Below are positions 35,254 to 44,160 of a DNA stretch of 64,000 nt, piece after piece. Below the pieces are notes generated by a model. The model searched no databases. It was not told the DNA's origin and saw only the letters and a program-made list of their open reading frames with translations. The translations under genes and the position numbers were made by a program. Each line of letters begins with the position of its first letter. Position 1 is the first letter of the stretch. Source of the stretch: Cellulomonas shaoxiangyii (GTDB taxonomy: Bacteria > Actinomycetota > Actinomycetes > Actinomycetales > Cellulomonadaceae); assembly GCF_004798685.1 (NCBI RefSeq), contig NZ_CP039291.1, positions 1,116,001 to 1,180,000 of the forward strand, written 5' to 3'.

Positions 35254-36051
35254 TCAGTGCGGCGGGCGGAGGCCCGCGAGGGCGGTGCCCGACGTGCACC
35301 CCGCCTCGCCCGGTTGGAGCTGGACGGGTGTGACGTGCACGTCCTGGACCGTCCCGTCGATGCGGGCGACCAGGACGCAGTCGTCCTCGTCACCGCTGGC
35401 GACGCCGACGTCCGTGCCGTCGACGTGGACGAGCACGTCGGCGAGCGGGGGTCCGTCGGCCGCGGGCGGCGCGAGCAGCGCGGTGATGCGGTCGTCGACG
35501 TCGGCGGGATCCGGCTCGCCCGCGACGGGCAGCTCGCCGAGCACCCGCCATGCCGCCTCCCGGACGTCGGGGGCCGCGACCGGGTCGTCCGACGGCGGAG
35601 GCACGACGGGGTCGAGGTCGGCGGGGCAGTCGACGAGGCTGACGCCCTCGGTGCTGCCCCACTCGCCGACCTTGCCGTGCCGGTCGACGAGCACCTCGAA
35701 GCAGTGCGGGCCCGGGTCGGGGTCCGGCGGTCGCGGCACGACCGGGAACCCCCCGACGTCCTCGGGCGGCGGCGGGAGCGTGACGGCGAAGGTCAGCGTG
35801 CCGAGCACGTCGCCCCCGGCGGCGGCGGGGTCGATGCCGACGAGCACGGGCAGCGCGCCGCCGGCGGCGCGGGCGAAGGTCTCGATGTCGGGGGAGTACG
35901 ACGCCATGCGGGTGGTGCTCAGCAGCTCGAGGAGGTGCTCCCGCGCCTGCTCCTGGCCGGGGCTCAGAGCGGGCGCGGCGCAGCCGGCGAGCAGGAGCGC
36001 GGCGGCCGCCGGCAGCGCGGCGGTCGCCCGGCCCGGCCGTCGCGTCCCCAC
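35254..36051 (-). CDS. Putative lipoprotein
   Basis: 265 residues from GTG 36051. The N-terminus has the arginine-rich start MGTRRPGR, a hydrophobic stretch and a lipobox LLLAGC, so the mature protein would be lipidated at C24 and exported. The rest includes EQAREHLLELLSTTRMASYSPDIETFARAAGG, a Pro-rich segment VPRPPDPDPGP, GPHCFEVLVDRHGKVGEWGSTEGVSLVDCP and a second pair of Cys near the end (DEDDCVLVARIDG, EAGCTSG). Two disulfides are likely. I recognise no specific family. Normal high-GC composition shows it belongs to the core chromosome, not to the island. Confidence 0.75.
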   Translation of the reverse strand: MGTRRPGRATAALPAAAALLLAGCAAPALSPGQEQAREHLLELLSTTRMASYSPDIETFARAAGGALPVLVGIDPAAAGGDVLGTLTFAVTLPPPPEDVGGFPVVPRPPDPDPGPHCFEVLVDRHGKVGEWGSTEGVSLVDCPADLDPVVPPPSDDPVAAPDVREAAWRVLGELPVAGEPDPADVDDRITALLAPPAADGPPLADVLVHVDGTDVGVASGDEDDCVLVARIDGTVQDVHVTPVQLQPGEAGCTSGTALAGLRPPH

Positions 36052-36144
36052 CCGGCCACGCTAGCGGAGGCCTCGGTGCGCGTGCGGGTGCTCGCCACCC
36101 CGACCGTCTCGGTCGCGCCGCGCCCCGGTGCCTAGGCTGCGGGG

Positions 36145-36864
36145 ATGGCCACCCTCCTCCTCGTCCGGCACGGGCGCACGACCGCCAACACGGCCGGCGT
36201 CCTGGCGGGCCGCGCCGCCGGTGTGCGGCTCGACGCCGTCGGGCGCACCCAGGCCGAGCGTGCCGGCGAGCGGCTCGCCGGGGTCCCCCTGGTCGCGGTG
36301 GTGACCAGCCCGCTGGAGCGCTGCCGGCAGACCGCGCGCGCCCTCCTCGACCGCCAGGCCGCCGCACCCGTCCTCGCGGTCGACACCGGCCTCACCGAGT
36401 GCGACTACGGGCAGTGGCAGGGGCGCACCCTCGCGGACCTGGCCGGAGAGCCGCTGTGGTCCGTCGTGCAGACGCAGCCCTCGGCGGCCGTCTTCCCGGG
36501 CGGGGAGTCGCTGGCGGCGGTGCAAGCTCGCGCGGTCGCCGCCGTCCGGCGCCACGACGCGGCTGTCGAGGCCGAGCACGGCCCCGGCGCGGTGTGGGCC
36601 GCGGTGAGCCACGGCGACGTCATCAAGGCCGTGCTCGCCGACGCCCTCGGCATGCACCTCGACCTCTTCCAGCGCCTGCACGTCGGCCCCGCGTCGGTGT
36701 CCGTCGTGCGGTACGGGCCGCGCCGGCCGGACGTGATCACGACGAACACGGACAGCGGGGACCTGTCGTGGCTCGCGTCCGCCGCGCCCGCCGCGGACGC
36801 CGCGGTCGGGGGCGGCGCCGGCCACGAGGGCACCACGGGGGCGCACGAGCCGGCCCGCTCGTAG
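36145..36864 (+). CDS. Histidine phosphatase (phosphoglycerate mutase-like)
   Basis: 239 residues from ATG 36145. The catalytic LLVRHGRTTAN motif (R8, H9) is at the start; SPLERCRQTA, the acid ECDYGQWQG and VSHGDVIKAVL supply the remaining pocket residues. This is the branch-1 histidine phosphatase subgroup that precedes DUF3090 in actinobacteria (MSMEG_4193/Rv2135c type). The enzyme forms a phosphohistidine intermediate; its physiological substrate is uncertain. The next gene starts 10 bp after its stop, so it heads a three-gene operon. Confidence 0.9.
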   Translation: MATLLLVRHGRTTANTAGVLAGRAAGVRLDAVGRTQAERAGERLAGVPLVAVVTSPLERCRQTARALLDRQAAAPVLAVDTGLTECDYGQWQGRTLADLAGEPLWSVVQTQPSAAVFPGGESLAAVQARAVAAVRRHDAAVEAEHGPGAVWAAVSHGDVIKAVLADALGMHLDLFQRLHVGPASVSVVRYGPRRPDVITTNTDSGDLSWLASAAPAADAAVGGGAGHEGTTGAHEPARS

Positions 36865-36873
36865 ACTGGGGGC

Positions 36874-37425
36874 ATGCCGCAGGTCGTGCACGAGTTCGAC
36901 TGGCCGGACCGTGTCGTCGTCGGCACCGTCGGCCGGCCCGGGGCCCGCACCTTCTACCTCCAGGTGCGCGCCGGGGCCCGCTCGACCAGCGTCGCGCTGG
37001 AGAAGGAGCAGTCCGCGGTGCTCGCGGAGATGATCGACGAGCTCCTGGGCGAGCTGGTGGCCGACCCGAGCACGGGCGTGACCGTCCCCGCCGAGACCCC
37101 CGCCGAGCTGATCGACGACGACCCGCTGGACCAGCCCGTCGAGGAGCAGTTCCGGGCCGGGGCCGTGCGGCTGGGCTGGGACCCCCGCACCGCGCAGGTC
37201 GTCATCGAGGCCTACCCGCTCCGGCCCGACGACGACGACCTGGCGGGGGCGCCGGACGACGACGAGCCCGACGAGATGCTCCTGCTCCGGATCCCCGTGG
37301 GCACCGCGCGCGCCTTCGTGCAGCGCACCCGCCAGGTGGTGCGCGCCGGGCGACCCGCCTGCCCGCTCTGCGGCCGGCCGGTCGACGAGGACGGCCACGT
37401 CTGCGCGCTGCCCGACGGCGTGTGA
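36874..37425 (+). CDS. DUF3090 family zinc-ribbon protein
   Basis: 183 residues from ATG 36874. It opens VVHEFDWPDRVVVGTVGRPGARTFYLQVR and contains EEQFRAGAVRLGWDPRTAQVVIEAYPL, an acidic loop, LLLRIPVGTARAFVQRTRQVVRAGRPACPLCGRP and a terminal Cys (HVCALPDG), so a zinc site CxxC...C is probable. It is the middle gene of the conserved set phosphatase / DUF3090 / SCO1664-type. The function is unknown; the invariable linkage to a kinase-like partner suggests they act together. It overlaps the next gene by four bases. Confidence 0.9.
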   Translation: MPQVVHEFDWPDRVVVGTVGRPGARTFYLQVRAGARSTSVALEKEQSAVLAEMIDELLGELVADPSTGVTVPAETPAELIDDDPLDQPVEEQFRAGAVRLGWDPRTAQVVIEAYPLRPDDDDLAGAPDDDEPDEMLLLRIPVGTARAFVQRTRQVVRAGRPACPLCGRPVDEDGHVCALPDGV

Positions 37426-38195
37426 CGGCGTCCGAGGTCGACCTCGACGGCGGGGAGCTCGCGCTCGTCGGGCGGGTCACGGTCGCGTCGAACGCGACCT
37501 TCGTCGGCCGGATCGGGGACGTGCCGGTCGTGTACAAGCCCGTCGCCGGGGAGCGGCCGCTGTGGGACTTCCCCGACGGGACCCTCGCGCGCCGGGAGGT
37601 CGCGGCCTACCTGGTCTCCGAGACGCTCGGGTGGCGGGTGGTCCCGCGGACGTGGCTGCGCGACGGACCGCTCGGGCCCGGCATGGTGCAGCTCTGGCAG
37701 GAGCCCGACCCCGGGCAGGACCCCGTCGACCTGGTGCCGGCGTCGCGGGTGCCGACGCCCGGCTGGTGCGCCGTCCTGGAGGGCAGCGACGAGAACGGCC
37801 GCGCCGTGGCGCTCGTCCACGAGGACTCCGCCGCCCTGCGCCGCATGGCCGTGCTCGACGTGGTCGTGAACAACGCCGACCGCAAGGGCGGTCACGTCCT
37901 CCCGCAGGCCGACGGCCACCGGTACGGCGTGGACCACGGCGTGACGTTCCACGTCGAGCCGAGGCTGCGGACGGTGCTCTGGGGCTGGGTGGGGGACCCG
38001 CTGCGGCCGGACGAGCGGGAGGGCGTCGAGCGGGTGCGCGCGGGCCTCGACGGCGAGCTGGGAGACCGCCTGGCGGAGCTGCTGACCGACGCCGAGGTCG
38101 CGGCGGTCGCCGCGCGGTGCGACCGGCTGCTGGCCGACGGCCGGTTCCCCGGGCCGGACGGCGACATGCCGTCGGTCCCGTGGCCGCTGTTCTGA
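37422..38195 (+). CDS. SCO1664-type kinase-like protein
   Basis: 257 residues from GTG 37422, overlapping DUF3090. It has features of the PI3/4-kinase-like fold: VYKPVAGERPLWDFPDGTLARREVAAYLVSETLGW (an ATP-anchoring Lys and Glu), VLDVVVNNADRKGGHVL (catalytic Asp/Asn) and GVDHGVTFHVEPRLRTVLWGW (metal-binding Asp). It could phosphorylate a protein or small molecule. In several actinobacteria the mycothiol gene mshC follows this gene; here it does not. The C-terminus ends DMPSVPWPLF. Confidence 0.88.
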   Translation: MTASEVDLDGGELALVGRVTVASNATFVGRIGDVPVVYKPVAGERPLWDFPDGTLARREVAAYLVSETLGWRVVPRTWLRDGPLGPGMVQLWQEPDPGQDPVDLVPASRVPTPGWCAVLEGSDENGRAVALVHEDSAALRRMAVLDVVVNNADRKGGHVLPQADGHRYGVDHGVTFHVEPRLRTVLWGWVGDPLRPDEREGVERVRAGLDGELGDRLAELLTDAEVAAVAARCDRLLADGRFPGPDGDMPSVPWPLF

Positions 38196-38289
38196 CGGCT
38201 CACGGGTAGTCGGCCTAGGGTCGCGGCCCGCCGGGGCCCGTCCTATGGTCGAAATGTCAGAGCTTGCACCGAACGGCGGGGGCATCACC

Positions 38290-39099
38290 ATGATCGGCAC
38301 CAGCGACATCCAGGGCATCCTGGCAGGCGGCGGCACGGTCGTCGGGACCGACGGCGAGAAGATCGGCAAGGTGGGCCAGATCTTCCTGGACGACCGGACC
38401 GGTGACGCCGAGTGGGTCACGGTCAGCACGGGGCTGTTCGGGAAGGCGGAGTCCTTCGTGCCGCTCGACCGCGCGACGGTGCGCGGCGACGAGATCGTGG
38501 TGCCCTACGACAAGGCGAAGATCAAGGACGCACCGCGCGTCGACGACTCCGACGGGCACCTGTCGGCGTCGGAGGAGGCCGAGCTCTACCGCTACTACGG
38601 CCTCGACTACGGGTCCGACGACGACGCGACGGGGGACGTCGACACCGCCGGCAGCCGCGACGACGACGTGCAGGGCACCGTCGGCCACGACACGTCCGGC
38701 CCGTCCACGGACGACGCCATGACGCGCTCCGAGGAGCGGCTGCACGTCGGCACCGAGCGCGTCACGACGGGACGTGCGCGCCTGCGCAAGTACATCGTCA
38801 CCGAGGAGGAGACCGTCACCGTGCCGGTCACCCGCGAGGAGGTGCGGCTCGAGCGCGAGCCGATCACCGACGGCAACGTGGACGACGCGCTGTCCGGCCC
38901 GGACCTGACCGAGGAGGAGCACGAGGTGGTCCTCACCGAGGAGCGCGCCGTGGTCGAGAAGGAGACCGTCCCGGTCGAGCGCGTCCGGCTGGACACCGAG
39001 GTCGTCTCCGACACCGAGACGGTGGACGAGACGGTGCGCAAGGAGGAGATCGAGCTCGACGGTGACACCGGCACGACGCGGGGCACCGGCGGGCTCTGA
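38290..39099 (+). CDS. PRC-barrel and DUF2382 stress protein
   Basis: 269 residues from ATG 38290; in-frame ATGs at 38245 and 38257 could add up to 15 residues. Residues 1-80 form a PRC-barrel (VVGTDGEKIGKVGQIFLDDRTGDAEWVTVSTGLFGKAESFVPL). After an acidic linker comes a DUF2382 domain (RSEERLHVGTERVTTGRARLRKYIVTEEETVTVPVTREEVRLEREPI...TVPVERVRLDTEVVSDTETV). This combination is widespread in actinobacteria and Deinococcus-type stress proteins; the molecular role is not established. It is followed by a terminator-like hairpin. Confidence 0.88.
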   Translation: MIGTSDIQGILAGGGTVVGTDGEKIGKVGQIFLDDRTGDAEWVTVSTGLFGKAESFVPLDRATVRGDEIVVPYDKAKIKDAPRVDDSDGHLSASEEAELYRYYGLDYGSDDDATGDVDTAGSRDDDVQGTVGHDTSGPSTDDAMTRSEERLHVGTERVTTGRARLRKYIVTEEETVTVPVTREEVRLEREPITDGNVDDALSGPDLTEEEHEVVLTEERAVVEKETVPVERVRLDTEVVSDTETVDETVRKEEIELDGDTGTTRGTGGL

Positions 39100-39106
39100 A
39101 CCCACG

Positions 39107-39146
39107 CCCCGGGGCCCGGACCGTACGGACGGTCCGGCGCCCCGGG
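39107..39146 (+). terminator. Terminator after PRC-barrel gene
   Basis: Arms of about 17 bp (CCCGGGGCC...GGACCGT and ACGGTCC...GCCCCGGG) pair with a one-base bulge around an ACGG loop, eight bases after the stop. Confidence 0.65.
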
Positions 39147-39245
39147 ACCACCACGGCCGTCGCGGCGGCCGTCCCCGGACCCCGGCGTGACCGGGGGACC
39201 CGTCGACCGGCGCCCGGCCCGGCGCCGAGACTGGAGCACATCGCC

Positions 39246-39899
39246 ATGAGCACAGCCAGCACCCCTGAGGGCGCGAGCGCCGCCGACCCGGACGAGCCGT
39301 CCGGCGGTGCGGTCTCCGCCAAGGCGTTCGGACGCGACCGCGAGAGCGTGGTCGCGCGCGAGAAGGACGAGTACGGCGGCATCAAGTTCGGTTCCGCGTT
39401 CTTCGGCTGGCTCACCGCCACCGGGACCGGGGTCCTGCTCACCGCGCTCGTCGCCGCGGCGGGCGCCGCCATCGGCATCGCGAACGACACCGACGTCGCG
39501 GAGGTGGCCGACGAGGCCGCGTCCGACCCCGGGTCGGTCGGCCTGATCGGCGGCATCGCGCTCGCGGTCGTCCTCTTCGTCGCCTACTACTGCGGCGGCT
39601 ACGTCGCGGGCCGGATGGCGCGCTTCAACGGCGCCAAGCAGGGCCTCGCGGTGTGGCTGTGGGCCGTGATCATCGCGATCGTCGTCGCGATCCTCGCCGC
39701 CGTCGCCGGCGACCAGTTCAACGTGCTCGGCCAGCTGAACGCCTTCCCGCGCATCCCGATCGACGAGGGCGACCTCACCACCGCGGGCATCATCACGCTC
39801 GTGGCCGTCGCGCTCGTGACCCTCGCGGGCGCGATCCTCGGCGGCATCGCCGGCATGCGGTTCCACCGCAAGGTCGACCGCGCCGGCCTGGGTCGCTGA
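39246..39899 (+). CDS. Four-helix membrane protein (YrzE-like)
   Basis: 217 residues from ATG 39246. A hydrophilic N-terminus (about 45 residues, EYGGIKFGSAFFGW at its end) precedes four hydrophobic segments: TGVLLTALVAAAGAAIGI, GLIGGIALAVVLFVAYYCGGYVAG, LAVWLWAVIIAIVVAILAAV and GIITLVAVALVTLAGAILGGIAG. The motif YYCGGYVAGRMARFNGAKQG between helices 2 and 3 is typical of a small actinobacterial family labelled YrzE. It is often found beside stress-related PRC/DUF2382 proteins, as here. No transport motif is evident. Confidence 0.8.
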   Translation: MSTASTPEGASAADPDEPSGGAVSAKAFGRDRESVVAREKDEYGGIKFGSAFFGWLTATGTGVLLTALVAAAGAAIGIANDTDVAEVADEAASDPGSVGLIGGIALAVVLFVAYYCGGYVAGRMARFNGAKQGLAVWLWAVIIAIVVAILAAVAGDQFNVLGQLNAFPRIPIDEGDLTTAGIITLVAVALVTLAGAILGGIAGMRFHRKVDRAGLGR

Positions 39900-39923
39900 C
39901 CGCAGGTACGGCAGGCCGCGCCT

Positions 39924-39955
39924 CGACGGCCCGGACCACGAGGTCCGGGCCGTCG
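39924..39955 (+). terminator. Terminator after membrane protein gene
   Basis: A perfect 14-bp stem (CGACGGCCCGGACC, loop ACGA) begins 25 bp after the stop and separates this gene from the SWIM-MoxR-VWA operon. Confidence 0.75.
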
Positions 39956-40028
39956 TCGCGCCCGTGCGGGCGACACGGGCCCTGACAGGACGTCGGGTGT
40001 CGGCGGCGTCCGGCAGGATGGCGCCACC

Positions 40029-41426
40029 ATGGAGCGCTGGACCGTCGAGGACGTGCAGGCCGCTGCGCCGGACGCGTCGTCGCTGGCGGCGGCCCGGCGG
40101 CTGGCGCAGCCGGGTCCGTGGTCGCAGACCGGCGCGAGCGACGCGCTGCTGTGGGGCCGCTGCCAGGGCTCGGGTCGGACGCCGTACCAGGTGAGCGTCG
40201 ACCTGCAGGCCCGGGCGTACCGCTGCTCGTGCCCGAGCCGCAAGTTCCCGTGCAAGCACGCCCTCGCGCTCCTGCTGCTGTGGTCGTCCGGCGCGGTGGG
40301 TGACGGAGCCGACGCCGCGCCGTTCGCCCAGGAGTGGGCCGACGAGCGCGCGTCCCGGGCGGCCGGGCGCGCCGAGCGGGCCGCGCGCCCCGAGGCGCCG
40401 GTCGACCCCGAGGCGGCGGAGCGACGGCGCGCGCAGCGGGTGGCGACCATGTCGGCCGGGCTCGACGACCTCGCCCTGTGGCTCGCCGACCTCGTGCGCG
40501 CCGGGCTCGCGGCGGCGCGCCGGCAGCCGCTGTCGTGGTGGGACGCCACCGCGGCGCGGCTCGTCGACGCGCAGGTGCCCGGCCTGGCGGAGGAGGTGCG
40601 CTCCGTCGGCGGGCGTGTGCAGCACGACGACGACTGGGCGTCGGTCCTGCTCGCGGCGCTCGGGCGGTGGTGGACGGTGGTGCAGGCCTGGCGCCGGCGC
40701 GACGAGCTCGACGAGGCGGTGCTCGGCGACCTGCGGACGCTGCTCGGCTGGGCGCAGCCCGCCGACGAGGTGCGCGCGCGCGACCGGCTGAGCGACACGT
40801 GGCTCGTGCTGGGCGCGTTCCGCACGCAGGACGGGCGCGTCCAGCAGCAGCGGACGTGGCTGCGCGGCGAGGCGAGCGGTGAGGTCGTGCAGGTCCTCGA
40901 CTTCGCGGTCGGCGGCGACCCGCTCCCGGTGGCGCAGTCGGTCGGCGCGCTGCTGCGCGGGGACGTCGCCCGCTACCCCGGCGCGTCCGCGCGGCGTGCG
41001 ACGTTCGTGACGCCGCCCGAGGTCGCGGGCACGGCCGGTCGCCTGCCCGCAGGCGGTGACGTCGCGGCGGCGCACGCCACCCTCGCGCGTGCGCTCGCGG
41101 CGAACCCGTGGACGCGGCGCGTCCCGGTCGTCCTCGCCGGTGCACGCCTCGACGTGGTGCGCACGGCGGCGGACCACGGGGCGGTGGTCGTCCCGGGAGC
41201 GGGCCCCGGAGCGGGCGGTGCGGGGCACGGAGCGGGCGGCGCCGACGTGGTGGTCGTCGACCGCGACGGACGCGGCGTGCCGGTGCGCGGCGACGTGGAA
41301 CCCTGGGGCCTGGTCGCGCGGTCCGGCGGTGCACCCGTCGACCTGTTCGGGGAGCTCGAGGACGGCACGTTCCGGGTGCTGGCGGCGTCCGGTCTGGCCG
41401 ACGCGCCCGGGGTGGTGGGCGCATGA
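40029..41426 (+). CDS. SWIM zinc-finger protein, first gene of MoxR-VWA operon
   Basis: 465 residues from ATG 40029. The SWIM finger is visible as C66-S-C68...C75-K-H77 (YRCSCPSRKFPCKHALAL), preceded by YQVSVDLQ. The rest is mainly helical, with repeated Arg/Ala/Glu-rich segments (about 100-170), a Trp-rich region around LSWWDATAARLVDAQ and a beta-rich end with two Gly/Ala-rich loops (GAGPGAGGAGHGAGG). SWIM domains bind DNA or proteins. It is coupled to the next gene by an ATGA overlap (41423-41426). This family is known to accompany DUF5691 and MoxR genes; its task is not described. Confidence 0.85.
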   Translation: MERWTVEDVQAAAPDASSLAAARRLAQPGPWSQTGASDALLWGRCQGSGRTPYQVSVDLQARAYRCSCPSRKFPCKHALALLLLWSSGAVGDGADAAPFAQEWADERASRAAGRAERAARPEAPVDPEAAERRRAQRVATMSAGLDDLALWLADLVRAGLAAARRQPLSWWDATAARLVDAQVPGLAEEVRSVGGRVQHDDDWASVLLAALGRWWTVVQAWRRRDELDEAVLGDLRTLLGWAQPADEVRARDRLSDTWLVLGAFRTQDGRVQQQRTWLRGEASGEVVQVLDFAVGGDPLPVAQSVGALLRGDVARYPGASARRATFVTPPEVAGTAGRLPAGGDVAAAHATLARALAANPWTRRVPVVLAGARLDVVRTAADHGAVVVPGAGPGAGGAGHGAGGADVVVVDRDGRGVPVRGDVEPWGLVARSGGAPVDLFGELEDGTFRVLAASGLADAPGVVGA

Positions 41427-42988
41427 GGGGGGAGCCCGACGTCGACCGGTGGTGGGGCGCGCTGACCGGGGCCGCGCTCGTCGGGACCGCCCGCGGACGC
41501 GTCCCCGCCGTGCCGGCGGCGCTCGGCGTGCCGGCGCGCACCGACGCCGACGCGCCCACCGCGCTGCTCGACGCCGCCGCCCTCGGTGCGGCGCTGCGCG
41601 CTGCCGGTGCGGAGCCCGCGGCCGGCCGCGCGGTGCCCGAGCCGTGCCCGCCGGACGGCGTACCCGAGGCGCCACCGCGCGCCGCGCAGGTGCTCGCTCT
41701 CGTGCTCACGCAGCCACCGGTGGGACGTGAGCTGCGCGATGCGCTGCTGGAGCGGTGCTGCGCGGCCGTGGCCGCGGGCGGGCGGCGCGTCCCGCACGAG
41801 CTGCTGCCCGCGCTGCTCGCGGAGGGCACACGACGGCCCGCGGTGCGTGCCCGCGTCCTGCCCGTCGTCCACGCCCGCGGCCGCTGGCTGGCCGCTCGCC
41901 GGCCGGAGTGGGCGTGGGCCGTCGGGGGCGGGGAGGAGCCGCAGCCCGACGACGACCCCGCGGTCCTGCGGCTCCCGTCGGGCGCCCTCGTCACCCGGCT
42001 CGCGGAGCTGCGCGGCACGGACCCCGACCGTGCGCGACGCCTGGTCGCGGCGGCCCTGGCGACGACCGGCGCGGAGACCCGCGCGGCGCTGCTGCGCACG
42101 CTGGCCACCGGCCTGGGTCCGGCGGACGAGCCGCTGCTCGAGGCCGCCCTCGACGATCGCGCCGCGGCCGTGCGCGCCGCCGCGGCGGCCGCCCTCGACG
42201 GCCTGCCGACGTCGGCGCGGGCGGCCCGCCTCGCCGCCCGCCTCACGCCGTTGGTGTCGGTGCACGGTCTGCTGCGCAGACGCCTCGAGGTGGCCGCGCC
42301 GGGCCCGCTCGACGACGCGGCCCGCCGGGACGGGATCGGGGTCGGGCCGGGCGCCGCGCGCGACGCCGCGGTGCTCTCGGCGCTCGTGACCGGCGCGCCG
42401 CTGGACGTCCTGCGCCGCGCCACGGGCACGACCCCCGCGGCTCTGCTGCGGCTCGACGGCGAGCGCGTGCTGCGCGCCGCGATCCGGCGCGCGACCGTCG
42501 CGCAGCGGGACGTGGGCTGGGCGCGGGCGCTGCTCGCCGACGAGTGGGACGCCGCCGCGGCGGCGGTCCTCCCGCCCGACGAGGCGCAGGCGGCGGCGCG
42601 GCGCTGGCTCGCGTCGACCCCCGCCGACGCGCTCGGTTCGGTGGCGCACGCCCTGCCCGGGCCGTGGGACGAGCCGCTGAGCGTGGCGGTCGCCGAGGCG
42701 CTCGTGCGCACCGTCGCGGACCCCGCGACCACGCGCGCGCCCGTCCTGCCGGCTGAGCCGTTCGCGCGGTCGCTGCACCCGGCCGCCCGCGAGCCGCTCG
42801 CGCGCGCCCGTGCGGCGGCCGACCGTGCCGCCGCGGACGCGGAGCGCGCCGTCGAGCGCGCGCGTGACCCCCAGGAGTCCGGGCGCCTCGCGCTCGCCGG
42901 CTCCGTGTTCCGGGGCCGGGCCCACGCCCTCCAGGACCTGACCCAGCACCTGTCCCTGCTCGCCACGATCGACGAGGCCCTCGCATGA
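41423..42988 (+). CDS. DUF5691 family helical-repeat protein
   Basis: 521 residues from ATG 41423. The sequence is almost wholly alpha-helical, with HEAT-like spacing: LRGTDPDRARRLVAAALATTGAETRAALLRTLATGLGPADEPLLEAALDDRAAAVRAAAAAALDGLP. A conserved-looking block RWWGALTGAALVGTARG opens the protein and DLTQHLSLLATIDEAL closes it. HEAT-like repeats suggest a scaffold. Both junctions are four-base overlaps (with the SWIM gene and with moxR), so all three are made together. I infer that it is a structural or adaptor subunit of the MoxR-VWA assembly. Confidence 0.82.
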   Translation: MRGEPDVDRWWGALTGAALVGTARGRVPAVPAALGVPARTDADAPTALLDAAALGAALRAAGAEPAAGRAVPEPCPPDGVPEAPPRAAQVLALVLTQPPVGRELRDALLERCCAAVAAGGRRVPHELLPALLAEGTRRPAVRARVLPVVHARGRWLAARRPEWAWAVGGGEEPQPDDDPAVLRLPSGALVTRLAELRGTDPDRARRLVAAALATTGAETRAALLRTLATGLGPADEPLLEAALDDRAAAVRAAAAAALDGLPTSARAARLAARLTPLVSVHGLLRRRLEVAAPGPLDDAARRDGIGVGPGAARDAAVLSALVTGAPLDVLRRATGTTPAALLRLDGERVLRAAIRRATVAQRDVGWARALLADEWDAAAAAVLPPDEAQAAARRWLASTPADALGSVAHALPGPWDEPLSVAVAEALVRTVADPATTRAPVLPAEPFARSLHPAAREPLARARAAADRAAADAERAVERARDPQESGRLALAGSVFRGRAHALQDLTQHLSLLATIDEALA

Positions 42989-44160
42989 CGTCGCAGCACC
43001 CCGAGCCGGGCAGCACCGGCACCCACACCGCCGGCACCGGCCCTGCCGGGACGGGCGCGGCCGGCGCCGGTGCGGCCCCCGACGGGCCCGTCCTGCGCCC
43101 GCACGCCGAGGACGCCTACGCCGGCGAGCTGGCCGCGCTGGCGGCCGCCGACGACCGGCCTCGTCCGCCGGGGTGGCGGCTGTCCCCGTGGGCCGTCACG
43201 ACGTACCTCGTCGGCGGCACGCTCGCCGACGGCACCGAGGTGAGCGTGAAGTACCTCGGCTCGCGCCGGCTCATGGAGATCGCCGTCGCGTCGCTCGCCA
43301 CCGACCGGGCGCTGCTGCTGCTCGGCGTGCCGGGCACGGCCAAGACCTGGGTGGGGGAGCACCTCGCCGCCGCGGTGAGCGGCGACTCGACGCTCGTCGT
43401 GCAGGGCACGGCGGGGACGCCGGAGGAGCAGCTGCGCTACGGGTGGAACTACGCACGTCTGCTCGCGGACGGCCCGACGGCCGAGGCGGTCGTGCCGAGC
43501 CCCGTGATGCGCGCGATGCGGGACGGCACGCTCGTGCGGATCGAGGAGCTGACGCGCATCCCGGCGGACGTCCAGGACGCCCTCATCTCGATCCTGTCGG
43601 AGAAGACCCTGCCCGTGCCCGAGCTGCGCACCGAGGTGCAGGCGCGGCCCGGGTTCAACGTCATCGCCACGGCGAACGACCGCGACAAGGGCGTCAACGA
43701 CCTGTCGTCGGCGCTGCGACGGCGGTTCAACACGGTCGTCCTGCCGCTGCCCGACACGCTCGAGCAGGAGGTCGAGATCGTGCGCACGCGCGTGGCGGCC
43801 GTCGGGCGCTCGCTCGAGCTGCCGCCGGAGCTGGCGGGGCTCGCCCAGATCGAGCGGGTCGTGACGGTGTTCCGCGAGCTGCGGGGCGGCGTCACGCTCG
43901 ACCGCCGCACGACGGTCAAGTCGCCGTCCGCGACGCTGTCCACGGCCGAGGCCATCTCCGTCGTCACGAACGGCACCGCGCTGGCGGCGCACTTCGGCGA
44001 CGGTGTGCTGCGCGCCGAGGACGTCGCGGCCTCGCTCACCGGTGCGGTCGTGCAGGACCCCGTGCAGGACCGGCTGGTGTGGCAGGAGTACCTGGAGACC
44101 GTGCTGCGCGACCGTGCCGGCTGGGAGGACCTGTACCGGGCGTGCCGGGAGCTGGTGTGA
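42985..44160 (+). CDS. MoxR-type AAA+ ATPase
   Basis: 391 residues from ATG 42985. A disordered Gly/Thr/Ala-rich leader (about 40 residues) precedes the ATPase. Walker A is GVPGTAKT (114-121, K120), Walker B is TLVRIEELTR, sensor 1 is VIATAND, and the arginine-finger region is LSSALRRRFNTVVLPLP. The family hallmark is the helix-2 insertion and the ELxR-type Walker B. MoxR ATPases act as chaperones that remodel or activate target proteins together with VWA proteins. Here the VWA is the fifth gene of the operon. The stop overlaps the next start (GTGA). Confidence 0.93.
   Translation: MTSQHPEPGSTGTHTAGTGPAGTGAAGAGAAPDGPVLRPHAEDAYAGELAALAAADDRPRPPGWRLSPWAVTTYLVGGTLADGTEVSVKYLGSRRLMEIAVASLATDRALLLLGVPGTAKTWVGEHLAAAVSGDSTLVVQGTAGTPEEQLRYGWNYARLLADGPTAEAVVPSPVMRAMRDGTLVRIEELTRIPADVQDALISILSEKTLPVPELRTEVQARPGFNVIATANDRDKGVNDLSSALRRRFNTVVLPLPDTLEQEVEIVRTRVAAVGRSLELPPELAGLAQIERVVTVFRELRGGVTLDRRTTVKSPSATLSTAEAISVVTNGTALAAHFGDGVLRAEDVAASLTGAVVQDPVQDRLVWQEYLETVLRDRAGWEDLYRACRELV

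Noticed and set aside
34667..36135. Long plus-strand frames covering the lipoprotein gene
   Set aside because: The minus strand has a lipobox-bearing protein with a sensible start; the plus frames are low-complexity and cross decayed IS sequence.
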